Source: Aphanomyces cochlioides (taxonomy: Eukaryota; Oomycota; Saprolegniomycetes; Saprolegniales; Verrucalvaceae). Taken from it: a DNA stretch of 64,000 nt. Numbering within the stretch: the stretch's first letter is position 1; each line of letters starts with the position of its first letter. Shown one piece after another: positions 1 to 7,832 of this stretch. A model generated the notes under the pieces. It had not been told where the DNA came from. It searched no databases and saw nothing but the letters and a program-made list of their open reading frames with translations. The stretch lies in NCBI GenBank assembly GCA_019828595.1, contig JAHQRK010000002.1, positions 3,286,001 to 3,350,000 of the forward strand, in the 5' to 3' direction. A program made the position numbers and the translations under genes.

Positions 1-759
1 TATGAATTCAGGAGCTTGCCAGTGTCGTTGGCCTTGAGCTTGCTCACAGACTCGTCCAAGTCGTCTGCAAACGAACTCCAACGAGCGTCCACCGGCCTCA
101 TCCAAGCTTCAGAATTACAAGTCACAATCACACCGTTCGACATTAAGCGACTCCAGTCGTACGCCAAGAACATGGTGGATTATCACATGATCGTCGACTT
201 GGTCCCGCTCGTGGCACGTCTGTACTTTTTGGACCGCCTGCCCGACACAACGTTGTCGTACTTGCAGCGCGCGATCTTGATGAACATTGGCCTCCAGCAT
301 CAAAATGTCGATGTGCTCACGTCTGAGCTGAACGTGCCTTCGAATCAAGTGCTCGCTCTGTTCAACAAGAGCATTCGCAAGTTTAGTACAGCGTTTCAAT
401 CCATTCTCGAAGCGGAAGTTGCCGCGACGATGGAAGTGCCCAAGCAAGTGGCGGCCATGGCTCCAACGGCCGAAAGTCTAGAAGAAGATTTGGCCGACGG
501 CAAGGACCAAGCGCTCAAGAAACTCAAGCAGAAGGAACTCTTGGAAACGCTCAACTTGGAGAAGTATGCCGTCCGCGGCAACGACGAAGACTGGGCGGCC
601 GCGCTCGAAGACAAGGACGCGTCCAAGCTCAAGAATGTCCAGGTCAAAAAGATCAAAAAGCGAAAAGAAGAAGACGTCAACGCATCCGCGTCGTCGTCCA
701 AGCAGAGCAACAGCGGACATCCCAAGAAGAAGAAGAGCAAGTACGCTAACCTCAAGTAA
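1..759 (+). CDS. NAT10: RNA cytidine acetyltransferase NAT10/Kre33, C-terminal part
   Basis: The reading frame is open from base 1, so the 5' part lies outside the window. About 252 residues are visible. The first part matches the C-terminal tRNA-binding region of NAT10/Kre33/TmcA-type acetyltransferases (the stretch around LALSLL, and YHMIVDLVPLVARLYF). It is followed by an acidic/lysine linker and a final lysine-rich tail (KKKKSKYANLK) typical of nucleolar localisation. The family makes N4-acetylcytidine on 18S rRNA and tRNA, using ATP and acetyl-CoA, and helps small-subunit assembly in the nucleolus. The acetyltransferase and helicase domains are not in view. No intron is seen in this part. 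The next gene starts about 100 bp downstream on the same strand. The assignment rests on recalled family sequence, not on a search. Confidence 0.85.
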   Translation, partial: YEFRSLPVSLALSLLTDSSKSSANELQRASTGLIQASELQVTITPFDIKRLQSYAKNMVDYHMIVDLVPLVARLYFLDRLPDTTLSYLQRAILMNIGLQHQNVDVLTSELNVPSNQVLALFNKSIRKFSTAFQSILEAEVAATMEVPKQVAAMAPTAESLEEDLADGKDQALKKLKQKELLETLNLEKYAVRGNDEDWAAALEDKDASKLKNVQVKKIKKRKEEDVNASASSSKQSNSGHPKKKKSKYANLK

Positions 760-857
760 GAAATTTCCATTACAGTCGATCGTTGTGGTCTCTGGAGCGA
801 CTACGTGTCTTCTCGCGTCGTGTCCCAAGGCGGTTTGCATTCTTCGAAAGTTTCTCC

Positions 858-1751
858 ATGAGCTACTTCCTGAGGCTGTGCATGACGGTGACATTCGGCG
901 TCTTCCTCTGGCGAAGTATCGAGCATGCGATCTACAAAGATGTCCGTCATGCCGCGGCGATACACCACAATCTCTTGACACCAGCAGGACCGTTCTTGTT
1001 CATCTGGTGGCTCATCGATACCATGCTCGTCGTGTTTCTCGTCAAGGAATGGCTCTGGCCGACCAAGTTGGTGCCGCGAATGCATGTTCTCTACTTGTTG
1101 TTCATCGCAAGCGCCGTGACGTCGACGCTATGGATGGAATTGTTCGTCGTCGGGTATGACCGCGTGTCGTTCGTGCCGATCTTTGCGAACTGGCTCCTTC
1201 TCTTTGGCGCGTATTTGTTCGTTGAAGACAATGTTCAACCGCGACTCGTGACGTCGATTCTTGCGTCAACGAAAGCGACGCATCTGCTGGCGTCGCCGTC
1301 GTCGGCCGACTTTTGGTGCATCCGCGTGCCGTTCACGCTCTACTGGGCGTGGATTTGCGCCGCCTCGACGATTGCACTCAACATTCTCCTTGAAGCATGG
1401 GGCGTCCATGATATGTGGATCTACATCTTTTGGATCGCGCTGTGGATCTTCGCCAACAGCGTGATTCTAGTCGGCGTTGGCGACTTTGCCTTTGCGTTCG
1501 TTGCGCTCTGGACTCTGATCGGCATTGCGTGCAAGAACCACCACGAGAAGACGTTCTACAGCTCGAGCGACATTGTGCGGTACGGCGAACATTACGCGAT
1601 CGAAGTCATGGCGACAGTCGGTGCAATCGTCTTTGCCAGTCTTTTTGTCTTTCTCGTCGTGCACAAATGGTGGCGTGGCCCGCCATTCGGTCGTCTTGTG
1701 GTCGTCCCCGTGGCGCCCAGCGGGTCGTCTTCCACGTATGGCTCGTTGTAG
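858..1751 (+). CDS. multi-pass membrane protein, unknown function
   Basis: An open frame of 297 aa without introns; the start is taken at the ATG at 858 because the frame upstream holds no ATG. The protein has about eight hydrophobic segments with many aromatic residues. A segment near the middle (RVPFTLYWAWI followed by AASTIALN) resembles the tryptophan-rich core of large TspO/MBR-like membrane proteins of plants and bacteria, and tryptophans are frequent throughout. That link is only a resemblance. The C-terminus is short, soluble and serine-rich. It lies 98 bp after NAT10 on the same strand and is tail-to-tail with the START-like gene. I do not recognise the protein and assign no function beyond an integral membrane protein. 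Confidence 0.65.
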   Translation: MSYFLRLCMTVTFGVFLWRSIEHAIYKDVRHAAAIHHNLLTPAGPFLFIWWLIDTMLVVFLVKEWLWPTKLVPRMHVLYLLFIASAVTSTLWMELFVVGYDRVSFVPIFANWLLLFGAYLFVEDNVQPRLVTSILASTKATHLLASPSSADFWCIRVPFTLYWAWICAASTIALNILLEAWGVHDMWIYIFWIALWIFANSVILVGVGDFAFAFVALWTLIGIACKNHHEKTFYSSSDIVRYGEHYAIEVMATVGAIVFASLFVFLVVHKWWRGPPFGRLVVVPVAPSGSSSTYGSL

Positions 1752-1852
1752 ATGTACTAGGAATAAAAGTGTCATTCATCTCAACCTTCCTCGATAGCTT
1801 TCTCTTCATTTTTCAGGGGTTTCCACGCACATAGCGGGCGGCGTAGTACTGG

Positions 1853-3076
1853 CTACGCTTGGCGATCGCGGAAAAGACGGCAGAGATAGTCTTCGACGGC
1901 GTGGATCTTGTCAATGGCTTGGGCTTGGGATGCTTGTTCAAAGGTCTTCCATTGCTTGCTGGGTAGCTCATCGACTGGCAACGTAATGCCCCTGTAGGCG
2001 GCATCTTGCTCTAGCGAGAGAGATTCGCCTTGCGGTGTGTGGAGCTGCTCGAGGACGAGGTAGTTTTGATAGAGCACGCAGTTTGGCGCAATTTCCTTGA
2101 CGAGGATCCAAGCGAGGCCGTGGCGGACGTACGGCCCGACGGGGTATTTGTCGTCGCCGAGAATATTCCGTCCGACGATGAGCGACGTCTTGTCGTCCAG
2201 GATAAATTGCCGTCGAAGGAAATGGACGCCGTGGTTCCCTTCGACGGTTTGCTTGCTATACCGCCCCGACTCGCCATCAAACTAACGACGACATGAGTGA
2301 CAATGGAAAGGAAGAGAGCTACGTACGCGAGTCTCCAAGTCTTGGATGTCGCCGGTAGGTCCTGATGTGTGCTTGATGTAAATGTCATGCAAGACGCGCG
2401 CTGCCGTCGCGGGGGATGTGTGGAAAATTGTTTGGTGCCGCTGGACGTAGAGATATCCACCTGTGTCTTCTTGGGGAACGAACTGGACGTCGAGGAACGT
2501 CTCGCATGTCGATGGAAATGCGCAACGAGCGAGGATGGCGTCTGTTTGATGCAACATTTGGTTGGTGATCCATTCTAAACCAAGAGCTCGAGATTCGTCG
2601 TGCGCGACGAGATGGACATGCTGCCATGTCTGATGATGTCGATTTGCCAGCGCAGTTGGCCATACTGAGCAATACTGTTCGACCCATGCATGCATGACGC
2701 GGACAAGATGTTGCTGGAGGTTGACTTGCTTGTGGAGTGCCTTGTGTTCGTCCGAAGCGTTCTCGACGCTTTCTGCGAGAGCGGCAGCGATTTCTCGCCA
2801 CAGTAAAGGACCTAAAGCAGTCTCATGTGCGGATTTGTTCAGCTGAGCGAGCTGTCTCTCTAATTCTTGAGCTTGGTGTGTGAGGAATTTCGCTTCAAGA
2901 GCCAGAGCGTGACGGTAATCCCGCATGCGATGGCGTTGGAGAACGCGGCGTGAAGCAATGAGGGTACCTTGGACAGCTTCCTTGGCATCATACTGCATTT
3001 CTCGCGCAGAGAACGTCGACTTTTCCAGCGGCAACGCTGTTTCCTGGAACGCCCATTTTCGGCGCTGTCCTGGCAT
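1853..3076 (-). CDS. START-like domain protein with N-terminal coiled coil
   Basis: Two exons, 3076-2327 and 2281-1853, separated by a 45-nt intron (GTACGT donor, TTAG acceptor, phase 0), give 392 aa. The first 110 residues are charged and helical with heptad-like runs (coiled coil likely). The rest looks like the START-like lipid-binding fold found in a large family of oomycete proteins, some called M96 mating-specific; the tail has the family-type stretch SLIVGRNIL...YVRHGLAWILVKE. The family is lineage-expanded and functionally uncharacterised; lipid or sterol binding is an inference from the fold. An inverted CCAAT box lies about 56 bp upstream of the ATG. The splice model is supported by exact frame continuity; the family name is less certain. 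Confidence 0.7.
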
Positions 3077-3131
3077 TTCCTCTATCCAGAAGAGAAATTT
3101 GGTTGGTCAAAAGTAAATTTTCATTAAATCT

Positions 3132-3139
3132 GATTGGCT
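3132..3139 (-). promoter_or_regulatory. CCAAT box (AGCCAATC on the minus strand)
   Basis: GATTGGCT on the plus strand, i.e. AGCCAATC reading towards the START-like gene, about 56 bp upstream of its ATG. It matches the NF-Y/CCAAT-box consensus and recurs upstream of other genes in this window. Confidence 0.4.
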
Positions 3140-3164
3140 AGAATGAGGTAAGGAATTACATTTC

Positions 3165-3565
3165 ACTAAAAACCCTTCACCCCCAAAGTGCTAAACCCCT
3201 CATATAGCCACCTCGCTCAAATCCTCCAGCACTCGCCATGGAGGCATTCCACACTTGTATCTACTTTACTTGGCTTTCATTTGCAAGTTTAAACTTATCT
3301 TGGAGTGAAAGCGAATTAGATTGAACGACGGTGCGAATTTTCCTTACACGACTATAACCCCTACACCCCTAAATCCAGGACATTCGTAACTTTTAGTGGT
3401 GCAGCTCAAAGAGTAGATTCAAACGCATGCGCACTTGGTTTCCTCTTCAGGTGTATATGGCTACAGTACGTGGAATATCGTTAATCTCTATCGCACTTTA
3501 TCCCTGCGAGACGTGGTAGCTACCGCAAGGGACATTTACCCCCTAACCCCCAATACCCTAAAACC
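3165..3565. repeat. C-rich telomere-like short motifs in a gene-free gap
   Basis: The gap 3077-3604 holds no convincing gene. It contains scattered C-rich words resembling the (CCCTAAA)n telomere strand: AACCCTTCACCCCC near 3170, GCTAAACCCCT near 3190, TAACCCCTACACCCCTAAA near 3355, and CCCTAACCCCCAATACCCTA near 3540. The words are degenerate and not in a regular array. They could be an old interstitial telomeric remnant or C-rich promoter sequence. Confidence 0.35.
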
Positions 3566-3693
3566 CCGTCAGCGGAGGGCAGCTTGAAAATTTCACACTT
3601 TAAGATGTCCTTGAATATGGATACGGCGATAGAAACCCAAGACTTGAATGAAGATGCTTGGACAGCAATGTCGAGGATAGAAGAGTCCTCCTA

Positions 3694-4560
3694 ATGCTCT
3701 TAGCCTTGAGTGCGTTGCTTCGGAACGTTCTGGAGCATTCGAGGGAGCTAAAAATAGCCCGTCATGTTGACTTGCATCACTTTGTATACATTTCGCGACC
3801 GACCATGCCCTTGGAGAAACTCCCATGGGCTCCGTTCTATATCATGGCCACAGTCGGCGGCGCTGCTGCGTTCTTCCTCGATTTGCTCGTGAGCTATCTC
3901 ACGTTCAACTTTTCAGCGCGCCATTGGTTGTTCATCTTTGTCGGGACGTTTGTCATGGCTTGCATCGATGAGACGACCAAGTATGTCGCGTACATTAGCT
4001 CCGTGCGGCGTGAAATGAAGGAAGCACTCACGCGGGAATGCATTTGCTGGCTCATGGCACGCACGGCCTCGGGCTACGCTGTGTGGTTTGGAGTTGTTCT
4101 CATCTGCTTCGCCGCTTTGTATGGCATTGACGACAAGCTGCCCGTTGTCTTGAGCTTGTTTGCGCTGGACATTGTCAACAACATCTCGTGCAGCATCATC
4201 ACTGGCGTTTGGCTCTTCGTGCGCAAGCACCACAAGCACGCCACGCACCACACCGTCCCCACACAACTCGAAGATTGCTGCATGGACAGCGTCATCGGCC
4301 CAGCGATCTTTCTACGATTCCTGTTCTACATTGCCGCCTTCTCGTTTGTCTTTCTCAATGACATGTCGACGTTCGAAGTGATCCTGTATATTGCGATCAA
4401 CGTGGCGTATGCGATTCTCGTCGCCGTACTCGTCGTGCTCAATTTTCGCTTCCTGAAGCCCAACAACGTCCGCACGGATGCCTCGACAGTGAAAGAAGCA
4501 TACGATCGGACTGGCGTTGAAGATGGCGTCGTCATCTTTCCCGATGGATCGCGGGCTTGA
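3694..4560 (+). CDS. multi-pass membrane protein, unknown function
   Basis: The frame from the ATG at 3694 gives 288 aa; a shorter start at 3805 (MPLEKLPWAPF) is equally possible. A separate short ATG frame at 3605 (MSLNMDTAIE...) may be an N-terminal exon I could not join. About seven hydrophobic helices are visible, with a histidine-rich cytosolic-looking loop (KHHKHATHH) after the fourth, and a charged soluble tail. No catalytic motif is recognised. The composition resembles the membrane protein at 858-1751, but I see no clear homology between them. It is a real gene by length and codon use; the exact N-terminus is unresolved. Confidence 0.6.
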   Translation: MLLALSALLRNVLEHSRELKIARHVDLHHFVYISRPTMPLEKLPWAPFYIMATVGGAAAFFLDLLVSYLTFNFSARHWLFIFVGTFVMACIDETTKYVAYISSVRREMKEALTRECICWLMARTASGYAVWFGVVLICFAALYGIDDKLPVVLSLFALDIVNNISCSIITGVWLFVRKHHKHATHHTVPTQLEDCCMDSVIGPAIFLRFLFYIAAFSFVFLNDMSTFEVILYIAINVAYAILVAVLVVLNFRFLKPNNVRTDASTVKEAYDRTGVEDGVVIFPDGSRA

Positions 4561-4673
4561 ACGTTAAGTTTTAATGTTATAAATGAGCCACAGAGAACTC
4601 GCTCTCTCCTGCTGGCTTTGAGCTCTATCAGAGTAACAATAAGGTCGTAATTGGAGTCTACGAGATGCAATCT

Positions 4674-5035
4674 CTAGAATGAGGCAGAGCTTTGTTCGTA
4701 CTCCAACGATGTCTCGTAATGGCGAACAGCGTCGTGAACGTGTTGTTCAGCATACCACCGCCATTGTGACATCAAGAGCATGCGTCCAACTGCGGTTTTG
4801 CGAGTGCGGTAGCTACAACCCAATAACCTGTCGTGGACTCTTCGGACTTGGACTGTGCTTTTATGTTTCAATGATGCAAGGCTTGACACAGATCAATGGC
4901 TGTGACTTGGTCTCGCATTCTACAGCTTGTAGTGCTGCACCTGTCGAGTTCTGTGCCTCGTAGACCAAGCAGTTGAAAGAATTTAAAGGTGCTCTCAACG
5001 CTAGCGTGTCAGTGCCCAGTGCCAAGCACACGACC
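4674..5035 (-). CDS. possible small spliced gene, start unresolved
   Basis: Minus-strand coding-like sequence. An exon reading ...FNCLVYEAQNSTGAALQAVE can be joined, by removing a 38-nt intron (GTGTCAAG...CACAG), to an exon ending at 4674 with ...HYETSLEYEQSSASF and a stop. Frame and amino-acid composition look natural, but no ATG was found in frame for the first exon. The plus-strand frame of the same region appears to be its shadow. I do not recognise the product. The rest of 4561-5223 is AT-rich and holds no other gene I can support. Confidence 0.3.
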
Positions 5036-5116
5036 GTCACTTCATTCTGTCGATAGACATTTCAAAATTGTGAAGTTCTATTAGTTCTATATGATTGGAT
5101 AAAAATATTATCTTTC

Positions 5117-5125
5117 AGCCAATCA
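5117..5125 (+). promoter_or_regulatory. CCAAT box
   Basis: AGCCAATCA about 100 bp upstream of the Gep4-like ATG. A partner GATTGG in inverted orientation lies about 25 bp further upstream (near 5093), both in an AT-rich tract. Confidence 0.35.
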
Positions 5126-5223
5126 AATAATTTGAATAAATATTGAAATGTCGATTTTATTACTCTAAATTTCTTTATTTTTATAAATTGATAACCATTT
5201 TTCGTTGATTTTGTTAGAATTCG

Positions 5224-6023
5224 ATGAAAGGCATCAACTTGCATGGCGTGGTGTCGTTTGGCCATGCTGTGCTTCGGACACCAGCGCTCTTGATCCCGCA
5301 TTTGTCAGTCAAAGGTACGCCGTCATCTTCTCTTTTTATTGACCTCAAATCGCCAAACGTAGATTTGAATGAGATTCCGTTTGCAGAGCTGCACTCGATG
5401 GGGTTCAAAGGTATTGTCTTTGACAAGGACAACACATTGACGACCCCTTATGCTCGTGAAATTGTCCCCCGTATTGAGGTAGTCTACAGCAGATTCCTAC
5501 TCTAACGCACATCGTTGTCGTAGGATGCATTGCGTACGTCGCAACGAGTGTTTGGCCACGATCGAGTGGTCATTTTCTCCAATTCAGCTGGATCCACCGA
5601 CGACGCACCACATTTTCAACAGGCTGCCGATATGGAGCAAGCACTTGACGTACGCGTGCTACGACACGGTGTCAAAGTACGATTTTACGTTACCTTGCTG
5701 CTAACATGGCGTAGAAACCTCAAGGCGTGGATGAAATCCAGGGGGATTTAGATATCCCTCTCCATGAGCTGGTCATGGTCGGTGATCGTTACTCGACGGA
5801 CATTCTCTTTGGCAATTCGAACGGCATGTTCACCATTCGCACTGAGCAGCTCTCTCTGGAGCATGAATCGTCGCTTAATCTAGCCGTACGTCCTCTCTGC
5901 TGCTCGAGCTGACTGCTGAATGTCGCACTGTAGATGCAGAGGATTGAGAAGACCATCTACGAGCGCCTCGTTGCCCTCGGCTACGAACCACCGCACCATC
6001 CTTTATATCAAAAATCAAAATAG
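5224..6023 (+). CDS. GEP4: mitochondrial phosphatidylglycerophosphatase, Gep4/YqeG-type HAD
   Basis: Four exons, 5224-5478, 5524-5676, 5715-5885 and 5934-6023, with introns of 45, 38 and 48 nt, all phase 0, give 222 aa. The HAD signature is complete: FDKDNTL holds the nucleophile and acid Asp, VIFSNSAG is motif II, a Lys-Pro pair after the second intron fits motif III, and VMVGDRYSTDIL is the acidic motif IV. The order and length match the Gep4/YqeG family, which dephosphorylates phosphatidylglycerophosphate to phosphatidylglycerol for cardiolipin synthesis at the inner mitochondrial membrane. The substrate is inferred from the family; YqeG relatives in bacteria are less well characterised. 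Splice junctions were fixed by frame and motif continuity, so the model is strong. Confidence 0.85.
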
Positions 6024-6055
6024 ATTGACAGGTATCTCTCCCTTGTGCTAGACGT

Positions 6056-6880
6056 CTAGAGCGTCAACGTTGAGTTGGGAACGCACTGCGAGTAGTACTC
6101 GTTGTGGTAGACGCATTTCCAGCCTTGGGCCTTGCAGCAGACACCAAATGGCCAGTTGTGGCCATTGCATTGTCCCCATTTTGGAGCGCAAGGACCGCGT
6201 GGCGGTGCCGTGATCGTGTGGTTCCCCGTCGAATTCGTTGCATTCCATGAGGTGGCATTCGTCGAGTTTGGCTTGACAGGAACACCGTGCTGCGGAGGCT
6301 GAGGTTTCTTCGTCACTTTCGGTTTGCCGACTGGCTTGGTTGGCTTCACAGTTGGCGACGAGTAGGACGTCTTGGTGGCATTCGGCGCCTTCGTCGCTTT
6401 GGGAGCTTTCGTTGTCTTGGTCACTCGCGGCTTCTTAGTGGCGTTTGGCGTCTTGGAAGGCTTGGATGGCTTGGGCTTTGGTGTCTTCTTGGGTGGCTTG
6501 GAAGCAGCTGGCGTTGTCGTGGGCTCAGCATTCTTAGGGGCTTCCTGAGTCGGCTTTGGGGCTGCTGACGTCGTGGGGGCACTGCGAGGTGCATCTGAAA
6601 AGACGCAACCTCGAGCTCCCGATGGGATTCTCTGGCATGTAGCATCGTTTGGAGCAACGCATTTGCCGTTGGAAACAAAGCTTGGGATGTTGGGGACGCA
6701 GTTGGCCGCGGCGACATCGCCAGCCTTGGGGCATGAATCACCTTCGTCGCCACAGATTGGTCCTGGCACACAGTACGTCGCATCGCCAGAGACGCTGACG
6801 TTGATGCAGGCAGCTTGTTTAGCTGGCGCAGCCTTGATAGCGGCAACGATAACAGCAGCAACAATGGCAGTGAGTTGCAT
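6056..6880 (-). CDS. secreted protein with Lys/Pro/Thr-rich stalk and CBM1-like C-terminus
   Basis: A single exon of 274 aa. Residues 1-18 form a signal peptide (MQLTAIVAAVIVAAIKA). A cysteine-rich domain of about 70 residues follows, with six or more Cys. Next comes a long stalk of PT/KP/TK repeats (about residues 95-215), then N-glycosylation sites. The last 40 residues read WGQCNGHNWPFGVCC...WKCVYHNEYYSQCVP, which fits the CBM1 (fungal-type cellulose-binding) pattern of WGQC..., cysteines and aromatic residues. A cell-wall or host-polysaccharide-binding role is inferred; no catalytic domain is present. Oomycetes have cellulose in their own wall, so the target may be self or host. Confidence 0.75.
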   Translation of the reverse strand: MQLTAIVAAVIVAAIKAAPAKQAACINVSVSGDATYCVPGPICGDEGDSCPKAGDVAAANCVPNIPSFVSNGKCVAPNDATCQRIPSGARGCVFSDAPRSAPTTSAAPKPTQEAPKNAEPTTTPAASKPPKKTPKPKPSKPSKTPNATKKPRVTKTTKAPKATKAPNATKTSYSSPTVKPTKPVGKPKVTKKPQPPQHGVPVKPNSTNATSWNATNSTGNHTITAPPRGPCAPKWGQCNGHNWPFGVCCKAQGWKCVYHNEYYSQCVPNSTLTL

Positions 6881-7083
6881 CTTCAGGTGATAAGTAGAAA
6901 TGGACCGAGGAGATTTCCATCAACTGAGGACGAACCTGCTTTTTCGAACGTTAGACAGGTAATTGTTCATGGAAGGATGGATAGAACAATACCAAGGCAG
7001 AAAGCAGAAGCTCGTCCTTGGTCTCGTCGAAGAATAAGAAAAGAGCTGCTTGTATTGACCACTTAGTTTGTCGACGCACTGTT

Positions 7084-7440
7084 CTACTCGGAAGCTTGAC
7101 TTTGAGATGCTGGAGCTGGCGTTTGGTGTGGGTATGGCGTGCGGCGTCCTGCAATTAGCACAGTCACATAGAGCAGAGCAGTGAAGTACATACCTCTATA
7201 TGTATTCGTTGCATGATCCCAGTCTGGATCGGGTCCAATATCTTTGGATCCAGAGTTGAGAAACGCGCCGCGGCGGATTTCCGTCGTAGAGAGCGGGCCA
7301 TCTTTAGAGAGAGTCGTTTGACCTTTCTTTGCCTGAACAACAACATATGGAAGCGCATACATGGCCAACCCAGCCAAGACGACAAAGCCGCCCACCATGA
7401 ACGTCGATTCTCGTCGCGAGGCAACTCGTCGGGCTGCCAT
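7084..7440 (-). CDS. small single-TM protein, probably mitochondrial
   Basis: Exons 7440-7194 and 7148-7084, with a 45-nt intron (GTATGT...TTGCAG, phase 1), give 103 aa. The intron length is a multiple of three without a stop, so the unspliced frame also stays open; I prefer the spliced form because the intron would encode a spurious hydrophobic insert. One TM helix lies near residues 15-35, preceded by an arginine-rich N-terminus. After it comes a conserved-looking GAFLNSGSKDIGPDPDW, a pattern I associate with a small conserved family (possibly DUF4748) of fungi and algae. Function unknown. Two TATCCGGA motifs lie 32 and 51 bp upstream of the ATG. Confidence 0.65.
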   Translation of the reverse strand: MAARRVASRRESTFMVGGFVVLAGLAMYALPYVVVQAKKGQTTLSKDGPLSTTEIRRGAFLNSGSKDIGPDPDWDHATNTYRGMYFTALLYVTVLIAGRRTPYPHQTPAPASQSQASE

Positions 7441-7471
7441 TTTCCACTTGACAAAATGGTTGCCAGAAACT

Positions 7472-7498
7472 TATCCGGACATAGATTCAATATCCGGA
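7472..7498. promoter_or_regulatory. two TATCCGGA motifs upstream of the small TM gene
   Basis: TATCCGGA at 7472-7479 and 7491-7498, 32 and 51 bp upstream of the minus-strand ATG at 7440. A complete palindrome TATCCGGATA follows at 7622-7631. They belong to the recurring promoter motif described in the findings. Confidence 0.5.
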
Positions 7499-7511
7499 CG
7501 ATTTGGTCGTA

Positions 7512-7800
7512 TAGTGACAGGATAGGGAACATTTTTGTGACATGTCACTATTTGAGAGACTACATTCAAATCTGGATAGAAGTCTTTATATAAGGGGACT
7601 ACACCTTCTGAAAGTCACTATTATCCGGATAGATTTTATCTACCTCGCTTTTGTGGCATTGAGGACTGACATGACAACGCTATTAACATGTCTTTATAAG
7701 AACAAATACTTGACAAATGTCACTAAAATGAGGTCATTAATTGACATCTAGTGACAACTTTGGTTTAGTGACATTAATGCATTTACCCCTTACAAAATGT
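7512..7800. repeat. clustered AGTGACA/TGTCACT words
   Basis: In the gene-free gap 7441-7832 the word AGTGACA or its complement occurs at about 7512, 7537-7550 (as the perfect palindrome GTGACATGTCAC), 7722, 7752 and 7768, with a related GTCACTA near 7613. No gene is seen here. Confidence 0.45.
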
Positions 7801-7832
7801 CATTAAAGTAAGGGACATGCCACGACAGAGTG

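Noticed and set aside
4679..4963. A 94-codon plus-strand frame
   Set aside because: Its complement reads more naturally and can be spliced; the plus frame is Cys/Ser-rich noise without a promoter motif.
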